A DNA stretch of 64,000 nt from an uncultured Bacteroides sp. (GTDB lineage Bacteria; Bacteroidota; Bacteroidia; Bacteroidales; Bacteroidaceae). Positions 26,248 to 33,390 of this stretch are shown piece by piece. How positions within the stretch are numbered: position 1 is the first letter of the stretch; every line of letters begins with the position of its first letter. A program made the translations under genes and the position numbers. The stretch spans positions 62,001-126,000 of the forward strand of contig USCT01000006.1 of assembly GCA_900553185.1 (NCBI GenBank). The letters run 5' to 3'. The notes beneath the pieces are model-generated. The model worked only from the letters and a program-made list of their open reading frames with translations. It did not search any database and was not told where the DNA came from.

Positions 26248-26826
26248 CTACTTGTTCAAATACGCACAAAGCTGCTGTACGGCACGGGCACGGTGACTGA
26301 TCTTATTCTTTTCTTCACTCCCCATTTCGGCGAATGTTTCGGTATAGCCCTCGGGAACAAAGACCGGATCGTAACCGAAACCGGAACCTCCCCGCTTTTC
26401 GCGGATAATCTCTCCTTTCACGATACCTTCAAACAAGGTTTCCTTACCCTCCTCTATCAGACAGATGGCGGTACGGAACTGTGCACGTCGGTTCTCCTTC
26501 CCTTCCATCTCGCCCAGCAGTTTCTTCATATTGGCTTCCGAATCGTGTCCTTCACCTCCGGCATAGCGGGCCGAATAGATACCCGGTGCGCCGTTCAGTG
26601 CTTCTACCTCCAGACCGGTATCGTCGGCAAAGCAATCCAAACCGTAGTGCTCATAGATATAGGCAGCCTTCAAGGCGGCATTTCCTTCCAGCGTATCGGC
26701 TGTTTCGGGAATATCGGCATGACAATCAATATCATTCAGACTCAGGATTTCCACTTTATCGCCCAGAATCGCCCGGATTTCTTCCAGCTTATGGGCATTG
26801 TTGGTCGCAAAAACTAGTTTCTTCAT
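26248..26826 (-). CDS. rdgB: Non-canonical purine NTP pyrophosphatase (RdgB/HAM1)
   Basis: This housecleaning enzyme hydrolyses dITP, ITP and XTP to the monophosphates. With ATG 26826 it has 192 residues, the family length. It shows the N-terminal FATNNAHKLEEI (4-15) and the catalytic FADDTGLEVEALNGAPGIYS (about 67-86), with the SHRARA purine site near the end. The longer frame up to 26895 runs through the promoter and is rejected as a start. It is monocistronic or followed by the terminator at 26194. Confidence 0.96.
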   Translation of the reverse strand: MKKLVFATNNAHKLEEIRAILGDKVEILSLNDIDCHADIPETADTLEGNAALKAAYIYEHYGLDCFADDTGLEVEALNGAPGIYSARYAGGEGHDSEANMKKLLGEMEGKENRRAQFRTAICLIEEGKETLFEGIVKGEIIREKRGGSGFGYDPVFVPEGYTETFAEMGSEEKNKISHRARAVQQLCAYLNK

Positions 26827-26861
26827 AAATCTGTTCTGTTTGTATTCCGTTAAAATCGAAC

Positions 26862-26896
26862 GCACAAAAATAAAGAAATAAATCCTGAAGGTCAAA
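26862..26896 (-). promoter_or_regulatory. Promoter of rdgB
   Basis: On the minus strand TTTG (26893-26896), 20 bases, and TATTTTTGTGC (26862-26872) match the -33/-7 consensus exactly. Confidence 0.75.
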
Positions 26897-26920
26897 CTTA
26901 TCCGAACAGATATTATCCGG

Positions 26921-28021
26921 TTACGGCCGACAGGCAGCAGCCCCTTTCAGACGTTCCAGATGACAGAACAGCAAATCGCCGTTGGCATCGCGTAAATGCA
27001 TGCCGTTTCCTTCGCAATAACGGAAGAAGGTACACGAGGCACAAGCCCCTTTCTTCATCCACGTACGGTCACGGAAAGGCTGGAACCGATGCTCCCACAC
27101 CTCCATAAAATCATCCCGGTAAATATTACCCTGGGAATAATCTGCACGAATGCTCGGACATGCCGAAATGGATCCGTCGACCAGTACCGAAGCTACACTG
27201 ATTCCCGCATTACAGATATAGAAACTATCACGTACTTCGGCCTCATAACTGCCTAAAAAACCCTCACATCCATAGCTGGCCATCACCTTCCCTTCCTGAC
27301 GGACGTGTCTGATGAATTCCATAAGTCCCATGAAGTCCTTGTCATCCAACTGGAATTCCGGATAACGGGCCGCCCGGCCTACCGGAAAAATGGTAAACAA
27401 CCGCCAACGACGGACACCCGCCTCATAAAGCGCATCTTTCAGTTGTTCCAGATACGGATAATTCCGCCGGTTTACGCAGGTTACGACATCCCAGGTCAGT
27501 TCCGATTCACGGGCCATCAGACGGATAGCATTCATTGCCCGTTCGTAACTTTGGAGATGTCCCCGCAACCAGTTGTGGTCATCGGCAAAACCGTCCAGAC
27601 TGACGGTCATGGAATGCAATCCGGCCTCCAGCAGACTTTGCAGACGGGAATCGCTCAGATAAAGGCCATTGGTTACCATCCCCCACGGATAACCGCGCTG
27701 ATACAGCGTTAGCCCTACCTCTTCCAAATCTTCGCGTACCAACGGTTCACCTCCCGTAATGACAATACTCACCTCGTGTGGATTTACATGTGGAGTAATA
27801 CTGTCTATTACACGCAGAAAATCTGCCGCAAGCATATCAGGAACGGTTGTCGTACTTTTACAATCACTGCCGCAATGCTTGCAACGGACATTACAGCGCT
27901 GCGTACACTCCCAGAAAAGCTGCCTCAACGGATGCAGGGCCTTCTGATTTTCACGCATCTTACGGAACACCTCCAGCGCCAGCCACTTGCGTAAGGAAAG
28001 TTGTTCTACCGGTGTTTTCAT
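26921..28021 (-). CDS. Radical SAM/SPASM enzyme of the rSAM/lipoprotein system
   Basis: This is a predicted radical S-adenosylmethionine enzyme of 366 residues. The [4Fe-4S] motif is C43-x3-C47-x2-C50, with extra cysteines at C39 and C54. GGEPLVREDLEE (near 90) is the SAM-binding glycine-rich motif. The C-terminal third carries a SPASM-like set of cysteines (CNAG..., SACPS, CASCTFFRYC, FCH) for auxiliary iron-sulfur clusters, typical of enzymes that modify peptides. Its ATG overlaps the stop of the upstream lipoprotein gene by four bases, so the pair is translationally coupled. I recall this pairing as TIGR04133 with TIGR04134; the reaction is unknown. The obvious inference is that it modifies the lipoprotein or matures a product with it. 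Confidence 0.85.
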   Translation of the reverse strand: MKTPVEQLSLRKWLALEVFRKMRENQKALHPLRQLFWECTQRCNVRCKHCGSDCKSTTTVPDMLAADFLRVIDSITPHVNPHEVSIVITGGEPLVREDLEEVGLTLYQRGYPWGMVTNGLYLSDSRLQSLLEAGLHSMTVSLDGFADDHNWLRGHLQSYERAMNAIRLMARESELTWDVVTCVNRRNYPYLEQLKDALYEAGVRRWRLFTIFPVGRAARYPEFQLDDKDFMGLMEFIRHVRQEGKVMASYGCEGFLGSYEAEVRDSFYICNAGISVASVLVDGSISACPSIRADYSQGNIYRDDFMEVWEHRFQPFRDRTWMKKGACASCTFFRYCEGNGMHLRDANGDLLFCHLERLKGAAACRP

Positions 28022-28467
28022 GGCTCTTTCTTATCCAGTTCAAAATCGACAATCTGGGTGTCACTCCCCTGATACCAACCGTCACCGCCTTCAGGATTCA
28101 TGCTCACTTGCGTGGAATCAGCCTTGTAAGTATCCGACGGGTCTTCGCATACCACACGCAAACGATTCGATCCACCCTCCTCTTTCTGATAAAGATAATT
28201 GCCGTCCTTGTCCGTATAAACCGTATCATTGTCATACGGAGAGGCTATTCCGGTTTCATAATCCAAAGGCTTTACGATGACTCGGGCACCTTCTATCACA
28301 GCCTGACTTTCCTTGTCTGTCACCTTTCCTTTTATTTCATACCTGGCATAAGGTGTACCGTATTCATCAGGCGTCTCCCCCAATACACTACAAGAATATC
28401 CCAACAAAGCCAATACAGAAGACAGGAGACCGTTGAAAACTTTCAACCACTTTGAACTTCTTTTCAT
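28018..28467 (-). CDS. Small lipoprotein of the rSAM/lipoprotein system
   Basis: This is a predicted lipoprotein of 149 residues. After basic residues and a hydrophobic stretch (12-23), LLGYSC gives C26 as the likely lipidated cysteine; the lipobox is imperfect (Tyr at -2). EYGTPYARYEIKGKV (35-49) is the conserved start of the domain. The rest (about 44-145) reads as a single carboxypeptidase-regulatory or Ig-like beta-sandwich with one further cysteine, C107. It probably faces the periplasm or cell surface. It is the first gene of a two-gene unit with the radical SAM enzyme. No function is established to my knowledge. Confidence 0.8.
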   Translation of the reverse strand: MKRSSKWLKVFNGLLSSVLALLGYSCSVLGETPDEYGTPYARYEIKGKVTDKESQAVIEGARVIVKPLDYETGIASPYDNDTVYTDKDGNYLYQKEEGGSNRLRVVCEDPSDTYKADSTQVSMNPEGGDGWYQGSDTQIVDFELDKKEP

Positions 28468-28516
28468 AACATTATTATTTTAAAGGTTTCTATTTTAGAA
28501 ATACTCTCCCGACCGA

Positions 28517-28532
28517 TTTACTGCACAGTAAA
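28517..28532. promoter_or_regulatory. Palindrome upstream of the lipoprotein gene
   Basis: TTTACTG-CA-CAGTAAA is a perfect inverted repeat about 50-65 bases before the lipoprotein ATG. It could be an operator. No exact -7 box is seen there; the nearest is TATTCTTTA on the minus strand, with one extra spacer base. Confidence 0.35.
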
Positions 28533-28555
28533 GAATATTTTTTCATACGATACAA

Positions 28556-28598
28556 GAGAAAAGGGGTTGCAGAGAACCATACATCCTCTACAACCCCT
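28556..28598 (-). terminator. Terminator of the yitT-like gene
   Basis: AGGGGTTGCAGAG (28562-28574) pairs with CTCTACAACCCCT (28586-28598) with one mismatch. On the minus strand it is followed by TTTTCTCTT. It lies 33 bases after the stop of the YitT family gene. Confidence 0.75.
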
Positions 28599-28631
28599 AT
28601 ATATCCTTGTCAACTCGTTACCTCGTCAACT

Positions 28632-29528
28632 TTATTTCACTTTCAGCTTATCGAAACCTTCGCCATATACACCGACGACATTACTTTGCGAAATGAACGC
28701 ATCCGGATCTATATCTTTTACCAGACGGAAAATATCCAAGGATTCACTCTTCTTGGCCAGTACCACGACGACTTTGATGTCCTTCTTGCTGTACCAGCCC
28801 TGACCGTCGAGCAAGGTAACTCCACGGTTTACCCGGGTAGAAATTCCTTCGGCTATTTCGTTGTGATGTTTTGAGAAAATCAGGAACTGTACCGACTGCC
28901 GGGTACTGTTGATGACATAATCTATCACGATACTCATGATAAAGAGTACACAAAAACCAAACAACACACGCCGCCAATCATGAAAGATGAAGTAACAGGA
29001 AGAAATAATGACAATATCACAATACATCATCATCCGTCCCAGAGTCACATCCTTGTACTTGTTGATAATCCAGGCAATGATATCCGTTCCGCCGGTACTT
29101 CCGTTATTGCAGAATACAATTCCGATACCGAAACCCAGCAAACCGGCCCCGATGACACAGGCCATAAAATCCTGTCCCGGTCCTAAAAGCTGGGGCAGAT
29201 TACCATTCTCATCCTTCAATATCGTCTGAAACAACCAGAGCAGAAAAGTCAGCATAAAAATGGCATAAACGGTCTTCACACTGAATTTCGGTCCCAGTAT
29301 CTTCAGTGCAAAACCCATGAAAATGGCATTGATGATAAAATAGGAAACCTGAATTTCTATCCCGGTAACGTAATAAATGATAGCAGCGATACCCGTCACA
29401 CCTCCCGTCGTAATCTGATAAGGAAGCATAAACGCCGCCCATCCGATGGAATAACAGATCAGACCGAAAGTGATGGCCAGGTAGTCTCTCGACTCCCGGC
29501 CCAATTTTCTTTTCAACAGTAAATCCAT
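28632..29528 (-). CDS. YitT family membrane protein (DUF161/DUF2179)
   Basis: This is an inner-membrane protein of 298 residues. Five or six transmembrane helices cover about 15-200, with the glycine-rich motif LPYQITTGGVTGIAAII (35-51) and a second related motif NNGSTGGTDIIAWI (near 143), the internal repeat of the YitT family. A soluble C-terminal DUF2179 domain covers about 225-290 (GQGWYSKKDIKVVVVLAKK). It may be a transporter, but no substrate is known. It starts 10 bases after leuS and is almost certainly on the same transcript. Confidence 0.88.
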   Translation of the reverse strand: MDLLLKRKLGRESRDYLAITFGLICYSIGWAAFMLPYQITTGGVTGIAAIIYYVTGIEIQVSYFIINAIFMGFALKILGPKFSVKTVYAIFMLTFLLWLFQTILKDENGNLPQLLGPGQDFMACVIGAGLLGFGIGIVFCNNGSTGGTDIIAWIINKYKDVTLGRMMMYCDIVIISSCYFIFHDWRRVLFGFCVLFIMSIVIDYVINSTRQSVQFLIFSKHHNEIAEGISTRVNRGVTLLDGQGWYSKKDIKVVVVLAKKSESLDIFRLVKDIDPDAFISQSNVVGVYGEGFDKLKVK

Positions 29529-29538
29529 CTTTTCCGAT

Positions 29539-32373
29539 TTAAAGAACGATGTTTACAATCTTCTTCGGAACGATGATTACCTTCTTCGGAGTCTTTCCGT
29601 CGATCCATTTCTGCGACTGCTCTTCACTCATCACAGCTTTCTGAATGGTTTCATTGTCTGCATCAACCGGAAATTCCATGGTAAAACGTGCTTTTCCATT
29701 GAAGGAAATCGTATACTTCACGCTATCTTCCTTCAAATAGTCTTCATTATAGACCGGCCACTGGGCATCGCACACCGTAGTAGCATGTCCCAGAGCTTCC
29801 CACAATTCTTCAGCCAGATGCGGAGCAAACGGAGCAAGCAATACTACCAGGTCGCTCAACACAGCCTTATTGCGGCTCTTCATGGCAGTCAGTTCGTTCA
29901 CACAAATCATGAATGCACTGATGGAAGTATTGTAAGAGAAGACTTCGATGTCACCGCTTACCTTCTTGATAAGCTTATGGATGGATTTCAACTCTTCCTT
30001 GGTCGGCTCTGCTTCCTGAGGCAGGAATTCTCCGGTACGGCCGTAGAACAGATTCCACAGTTTCTTCAGGAAACGGTGAACACCGTCGATACCGTTGGTA
30101 TCCCAAGGCTTGGACTGTTCTACCGGTCCCAGGAACATTTCGTACATACGCAAGGTATCGGCACCGTACTTCTCTACAATCATATCCGGATTGACCACGT
30201 TGTACATAGACTTACTCATCTTCTCAACGGCCCATCCGCAAACGTACTTGCCGTCTTCCAGAATAAATTCGGCATTGTTATACTCCGGACGCCAGTTCTT
30301 GAAAGCTTCTACATCCAGCACATCGTTCGATACGATGTTGACATCTACGTGCAGCGGAGTTACGTCGTACTGATCCTTCAGGCCCAGTGAAACAAATGTA
30401 TTGGTATCCTTGATACGATATACGAAATTACTGCGTCCCTGAATCATACCCTGATTTACCAGTTTCTGGAACGGTTCTTCCTTGATACTTACTCCGAGAT
30501 CGAACAGAAACTTGTTCCAGAAACGGGAATAAATCAAGTGACCGGTAGCATGTTCTGTACCACCTACATACAGGTCTACGTTCTGCCAGTAACGGTCAGC
30601 CTTTTCAGAAACCAGCGCCTTGTCGTTATGCGGATCCATGTAACGCAGGTAATAAGCCGAAGAACCGGCAAATCCCGGCATGGTATTCAGTTCAATCGGG
30701 AAAACGGTTACATTGTCTATCTTGGCATTCTCTACCACTTCACCTTTTTCTACATCCCAAGCCCACTTGGTAGCATGACCCAATGGAGGCTCACCGGTTT
30801 CCGTAGGCAGGAACTTGTCTACTTCCGGAAGTTCCAGCGGCAACTTGCTTTCGTCAATCATGTAAGGCATACCGTCCTTGTAATAAACCGGGAACGGTTC
30901 ACCCCAGTAACGCTGGCGGGAGAAGATGGCATCACGCAGACGGTAGTTCACTTTTACACGTCCCAACTGATGTTCTTTTACATATTTCTTGGTAGCTGCA
31001 ATGGCTTCCTTAATGGTCAGTCCGTTCAGGTTCAGATCGCAATACGGAGTCACGCCCGCTTTCGGCGAATTGCAGACAATACCTTCCTTGGCATCAAAGC
31101 TTTCTTCGCTGACATCACATCCCTCAACCAGCGGAATGATCGGCAGATTGAAATGTTTGGCAAATGCATAGTCACGGCTGTCGTGCGCAGGAACGGCCAT
31201 GATAGCTCCGGTTCCGTATCCGGCCAATACATAATCGCTGATCCATACAGGTACTGCATCGCCGGTAAATGGATTGATGGCATACGAACCACTGAACACA
31301 CCGGTTACCCGACGGTCGGAAATACGTTCACGCTCGGTACGTTTCTTCGTACGGTCCAGATAGGCTTCTACTTCGGCTTTCTGCGCCTCCGTAGTCAATT
31401 GTGGAACAAGCTCGCTTTCCGGAGCCAGCACCATGAAAGTCACTCCGAACATGGTATCGGCACGGGTGGTAAAGATAGTAAATTCCAGATCACTGTCCTT
31501 CACTTTAAAGCGAACCTCCGTACCTTCGGAACGGCCAATCCAGTTACGCTGGGTTTCCTTCAATGATTCAGTCCAGTCAATGGTATCCAATCCATCGAGT
31601 AAACGCTGTGCGTATGCCGAAACACGCAAGCACCATTGGCGCATCTTCTTCTGAACCACCGGATAACCTCCACGTTCGGAAACACCGTCTACTACCTCAT
31701 CGTTTGCCAGTACGGTACCCAGCTGCGGACACCAGTTTACCATGGTCTCACCCAGATAGGCAATTCGGTAGTTCATCAAGGTTTCCTGTTTTTCTTTCTC
31801 TGACTTGGCCTTCCATTCTTCGGCTGTAAAAGTCAGCTCTTCACTACAGGCTACATCCAGGCCTTCGGTTCCTTTTTCTTCGAAATGTCTGATCAGCTCA
31901 CTGATGGGTTCGGCTTTTCCACAGGCATTGCAATAAAAGCTGTTGAACATCTTCTGAAACGCCCATTGTGTCCAGTGATAATAACCCGGATCACAGGTAC
32001 GTACTTCACGATCCCAGTCGAAGCTGAAACCGATCTTATCCAGCTGTTCACGGTAACGGTTGATATTGTTGACCGTAGTAATAGCCGGATGTTGTCCGGT
32101 TTGAATGGCATATTGTTCGGCCGGAAGTCCGTATGCATCGTATCCCATCGGATTCAATACATTAAATCCCTGCAAACGCTTGTAACGGGCATAAATATCG
32201 CTGGCAATGTATCCCAGCGGATGACCGACATGCAGTCCGGCTCCCGATGGATAAGGGAACATGTTCAATACATAGAACTTCTTTTTCGATTCGTCTTCGA
32301 CAACTTTATAGGTCTTGTTGTCCACCCATTTCTGTTGCCATTTTTTCTCAATCTCTCTGAAATTATATTCCAT
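29539..32373 (-). CDS. leuS: Leucyl-tRNA synthetase
   Basis: This class I synthetase charges tRNA-Leu. Its 944 residues have the HIGH-type motif HVGHPLGY near residue 47. The large CP1 editing domain is in the middle, with TTRADTMFG and GAIMAVPAHDSRDY. The KMSKS motif is near 700 (EKMSKSMYN), followed by the anticodon-binding domain. A zinc-finger-like stretch (FYCNACGKAEP) lies near 145. It is the first gene of a unit with the YitT family gene, behind two overlapping consensus -7 boxes. Confidence 0.98.
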   Translation of the reverse strand: MEYNFREIEKKWQQKWVDNKTYKVVEDESKKKFYVLNMFPYPSGAGLHVGHPLGYIASDIYARYKRLQGFNVLNPMGYDAYGLPAEQYAIQTGQHPAITTVNNINRYREQLDKIGFSFDWDREVRTCDPGYYHWTQWAFQKMFNSFYCNACGKAEPISELIRHFEEKGTEGLDVACSEELTFTAEEWKAKSEKEKQETLMNYRIAYLGETMVNWCPQLGTVLANDEVVDGVSERGGYPVVQKKMRQWCLRVSAYAQRLLDGLDTIDWTESLKETQRNWIGRSEGTEVRFKVKDSDLEFTIFTTRADTMFGVTFMVLAPESELVPQLTTEAQKAEVEAYLDRTKKRTERERISDRRVTGVFSGSYAINPFTGDAVPVWISDYVLAGYGTGAIMAVPAHDSRDYAFAKHFNLPIIPLVEGCDVSEESFDAKEGIVCNSPKAGVTPYCDLNLNGLTIKEAIAATKKYVKEHQLGRVKVNYRLRDAIFSRQRYWGEPFPVYYKDGMPYMIDESKLPLELPEVDKFLPTETGEPPLGHATKWAWDVEKGEVVENAKIDNVTVFPIELNTMPGFAGSSAYYLRYMDPHNDKALVSEKADRYWQNVDLYVGGTEHATGHLIYSRFWNKFLFDLGVSIKEEPFQKLVNQGMIQGRSNFVYRIKDTNTFVSLGLKDQYDVTPLHVDVNIVSNDVLDVEAFKNWRPEYNNAEFILEDGKYVCGWAVEKMSKSMYNVVNPDMIVEKYGADTLRMYEMFLGPVEQSKPWDTNGIDGVHRFLKKLWNLFYGRTGEFLPQEAEPTKEELKSIHKLIKKVSGDIEVFSYNTSISAFMICVNELTAMKSRNKAVLSDLVVLLAPFAPHLAEELWEALGHATTVCDAQWPVYNEDYLKEDSVKYTISFNGKARFTMEFPVDADNETIQKAVMSEEQSQKWIDGKTPKKVIIVPKKIVNIVL

Positions 32374-32430
32374 AGTGAGGATAAAAATTATTATTGTTTG
32401 ATTTTTCGGTTTCTTCCATTTTCAAAAGAT

Positions 32431-32451
32431 GTGCAAAGATAAGCAAAGTTA
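32431..32451 (-). promoter_or_regulatory. Tandem -7 elements of leuS
   Basis: On the minus strand, TAACTTTGCTT (32441-32451) and TATCTTTGCAC (32431-32441) both match TAnnTTTGnnY exactly and share one base. No clear -33 TTTG was found for either. The leader is about 50-60 bases. Confidence 0.6.
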
Positions 32452-32518
32452 ACAGCTTACTCCCTATTTATAAGGTGAAAAATACAGAATCGGCTACAGA
32501 GAAACCTACTAGCTTCTA

Positions 32519-32567
32519 AAAAATGACAAGGGAGTTGTGCGCGATTTCACATCGCACGCAACTCCTT
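32519..32567 (-). terminator. Minus-strand terminator upstream of leuS
   Basis: GGAGTTGTGCGCGAT (32531-32545) pairs with ATCGCACGCAACTCC (32551-32565) with one mismatch and one wobble, loop TTCAC. On the minus strand it is followed after five bases by TTTTTT. It implies a minus-strand transcript arriving from 32600-33290. Confidence 0.65.
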
Positions 32568-32673
32568 CAACTAAACTAAACTTAAAAAGACAAATAATAA
32601 TCTCTCTTTCGAAAACAGTATACTCTCTAAAAAACAGACTCTCGCTTTAAGTGTCATATCAGGTTCCAAACAC

Positions 32674-32748
32674 AATATTTTGAAAAAGAGGAGGAATAAA
32701 AACAACTTAATGTGAAAAACAAAGACCTTCCTCCTCTTTCAAAATATT
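32674..32748. repeat. Long inverted repeat in a gene-poor region
   Basis: AATATTTTGAAA-AA-GAGGAGGA (32674-32695) pairs with 32729-32748 over 20 bases with a 2-base bulge. The loop is 33 bases. No transposase or target duplication is seen. It could be a structured RNA. Confidence 0.65.
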
Positions 32749-32822
32749 TGAAAGAACTTCTCTTTTTCCGAAAGATCCTTCAAGACAATCGGACAAAAAG
32801 ACCTAAAAAACGATATGACAAA

Positions 32823-33266
32823 TTAAATAATTATTTTCCTCCATGTAAAAACAGCAGACCACCAGCCGACAGACACACAATGAAGAGAAGAACAAAGAAA
32901 TTTTCCACTTGTCACTGGCAATAATACCACGTTTTTATACAAAGAGAAATGGTAATCCGCATCAAAAAAAGGAAAGACAGAACATTCAGGTTCTTTCTTC
33001 CTTAAAAACAGATTCTGAAGCCCTGTTTTAAACCCACAGCTGACAGATTGCTTCCATAACCGTATAAAAGTCATCATCTCATTGATAAGCGACTTTGGAA
33101 GCTGCTGACAAACATGTGTCAATGACCCTATAGAAACAGATGCAGCCAGTATCCCGGAAGAAAGTTCCAGTACCTGCTTTTTATTCCAGCCTGTCAGGCT
33201 AAATAAAATTACAGCATATATTTCCGTAACTCTGTTCATAGCGATCATCTTTTGAAATCTAAACAA
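32823..33266 (-). CDS. Doubtful hypothetical protein
   Basis: This is an open frame of 147 codons (138 from the second ATG at 33239) that I do not recognise. A hydrophobic stretch lies near the start (AVILFSLTG) and another covers about 34-48. The second half is rich in Phe, Cys and Ser and looks less like a protein. In its favour, a minus-strand terminator lies downstream at 32519-32567 and no other gene explains it. Against it, there is no good promoter and codon use is loose. It may be a remnant or a random frame. Confidence 0.25.
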   Translation of the reverse strand: MFRFQKMIAMNRVTEIYAVILFSLTGWNKKQVLELSSGILAASVSIGSLTHVCQQLPKSLINEMMTFIRLWKQSVSCGFKTGLQNLFLRKKEPECSVFPFFDADYHFSLYKNVVLLPVTSGKFLCSSLHCVSVGWWSAVFTWRKIII

Positions 33267-33314
33267 CCCTCTTTTTTATTTTGTTCAAACGCTCCACAGA
33301 CAAAAACATTATTT

Positions 33315-33360
33315 AACAAAAAAAGTGGTTATCGACGGAAATATCCGCGAAAACCACTTT
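33315..33360 (-). terminator. Terminator of the Tricorn-like protease gene
   Basis: AAAGTGGTT (33322-33330) and AACCACTTT (33352-33360) form the base of the stem, with TCGACGGA/TCCGCGA continuing it. On the minus strand it runs into TTTTTTTG. It lies 30 bases after the stop. Confidence 0.85.
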
Positions 33361-33390
33361 CTTTATATACGGTATTAACGATAATTATCT

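Noticed and set aside
30538..31566. 342-codon plus-strand frame inside leuS
   Set aside because: Shadow of the synthetase coding sequence; Cys/Phe/His-rich with no domain.
32674..32748. Insertion sequence or MITE
   Set aside because: A strong inverted repeat exists, but there is no transposase and no visible target-site duplication.
32712..32924. 70-codon basic plus-strand frame near the inverted repeat
   Set aside because: GTG start, its beginning forms one arm of the hairpin, no promoter and no domain; probably chance.
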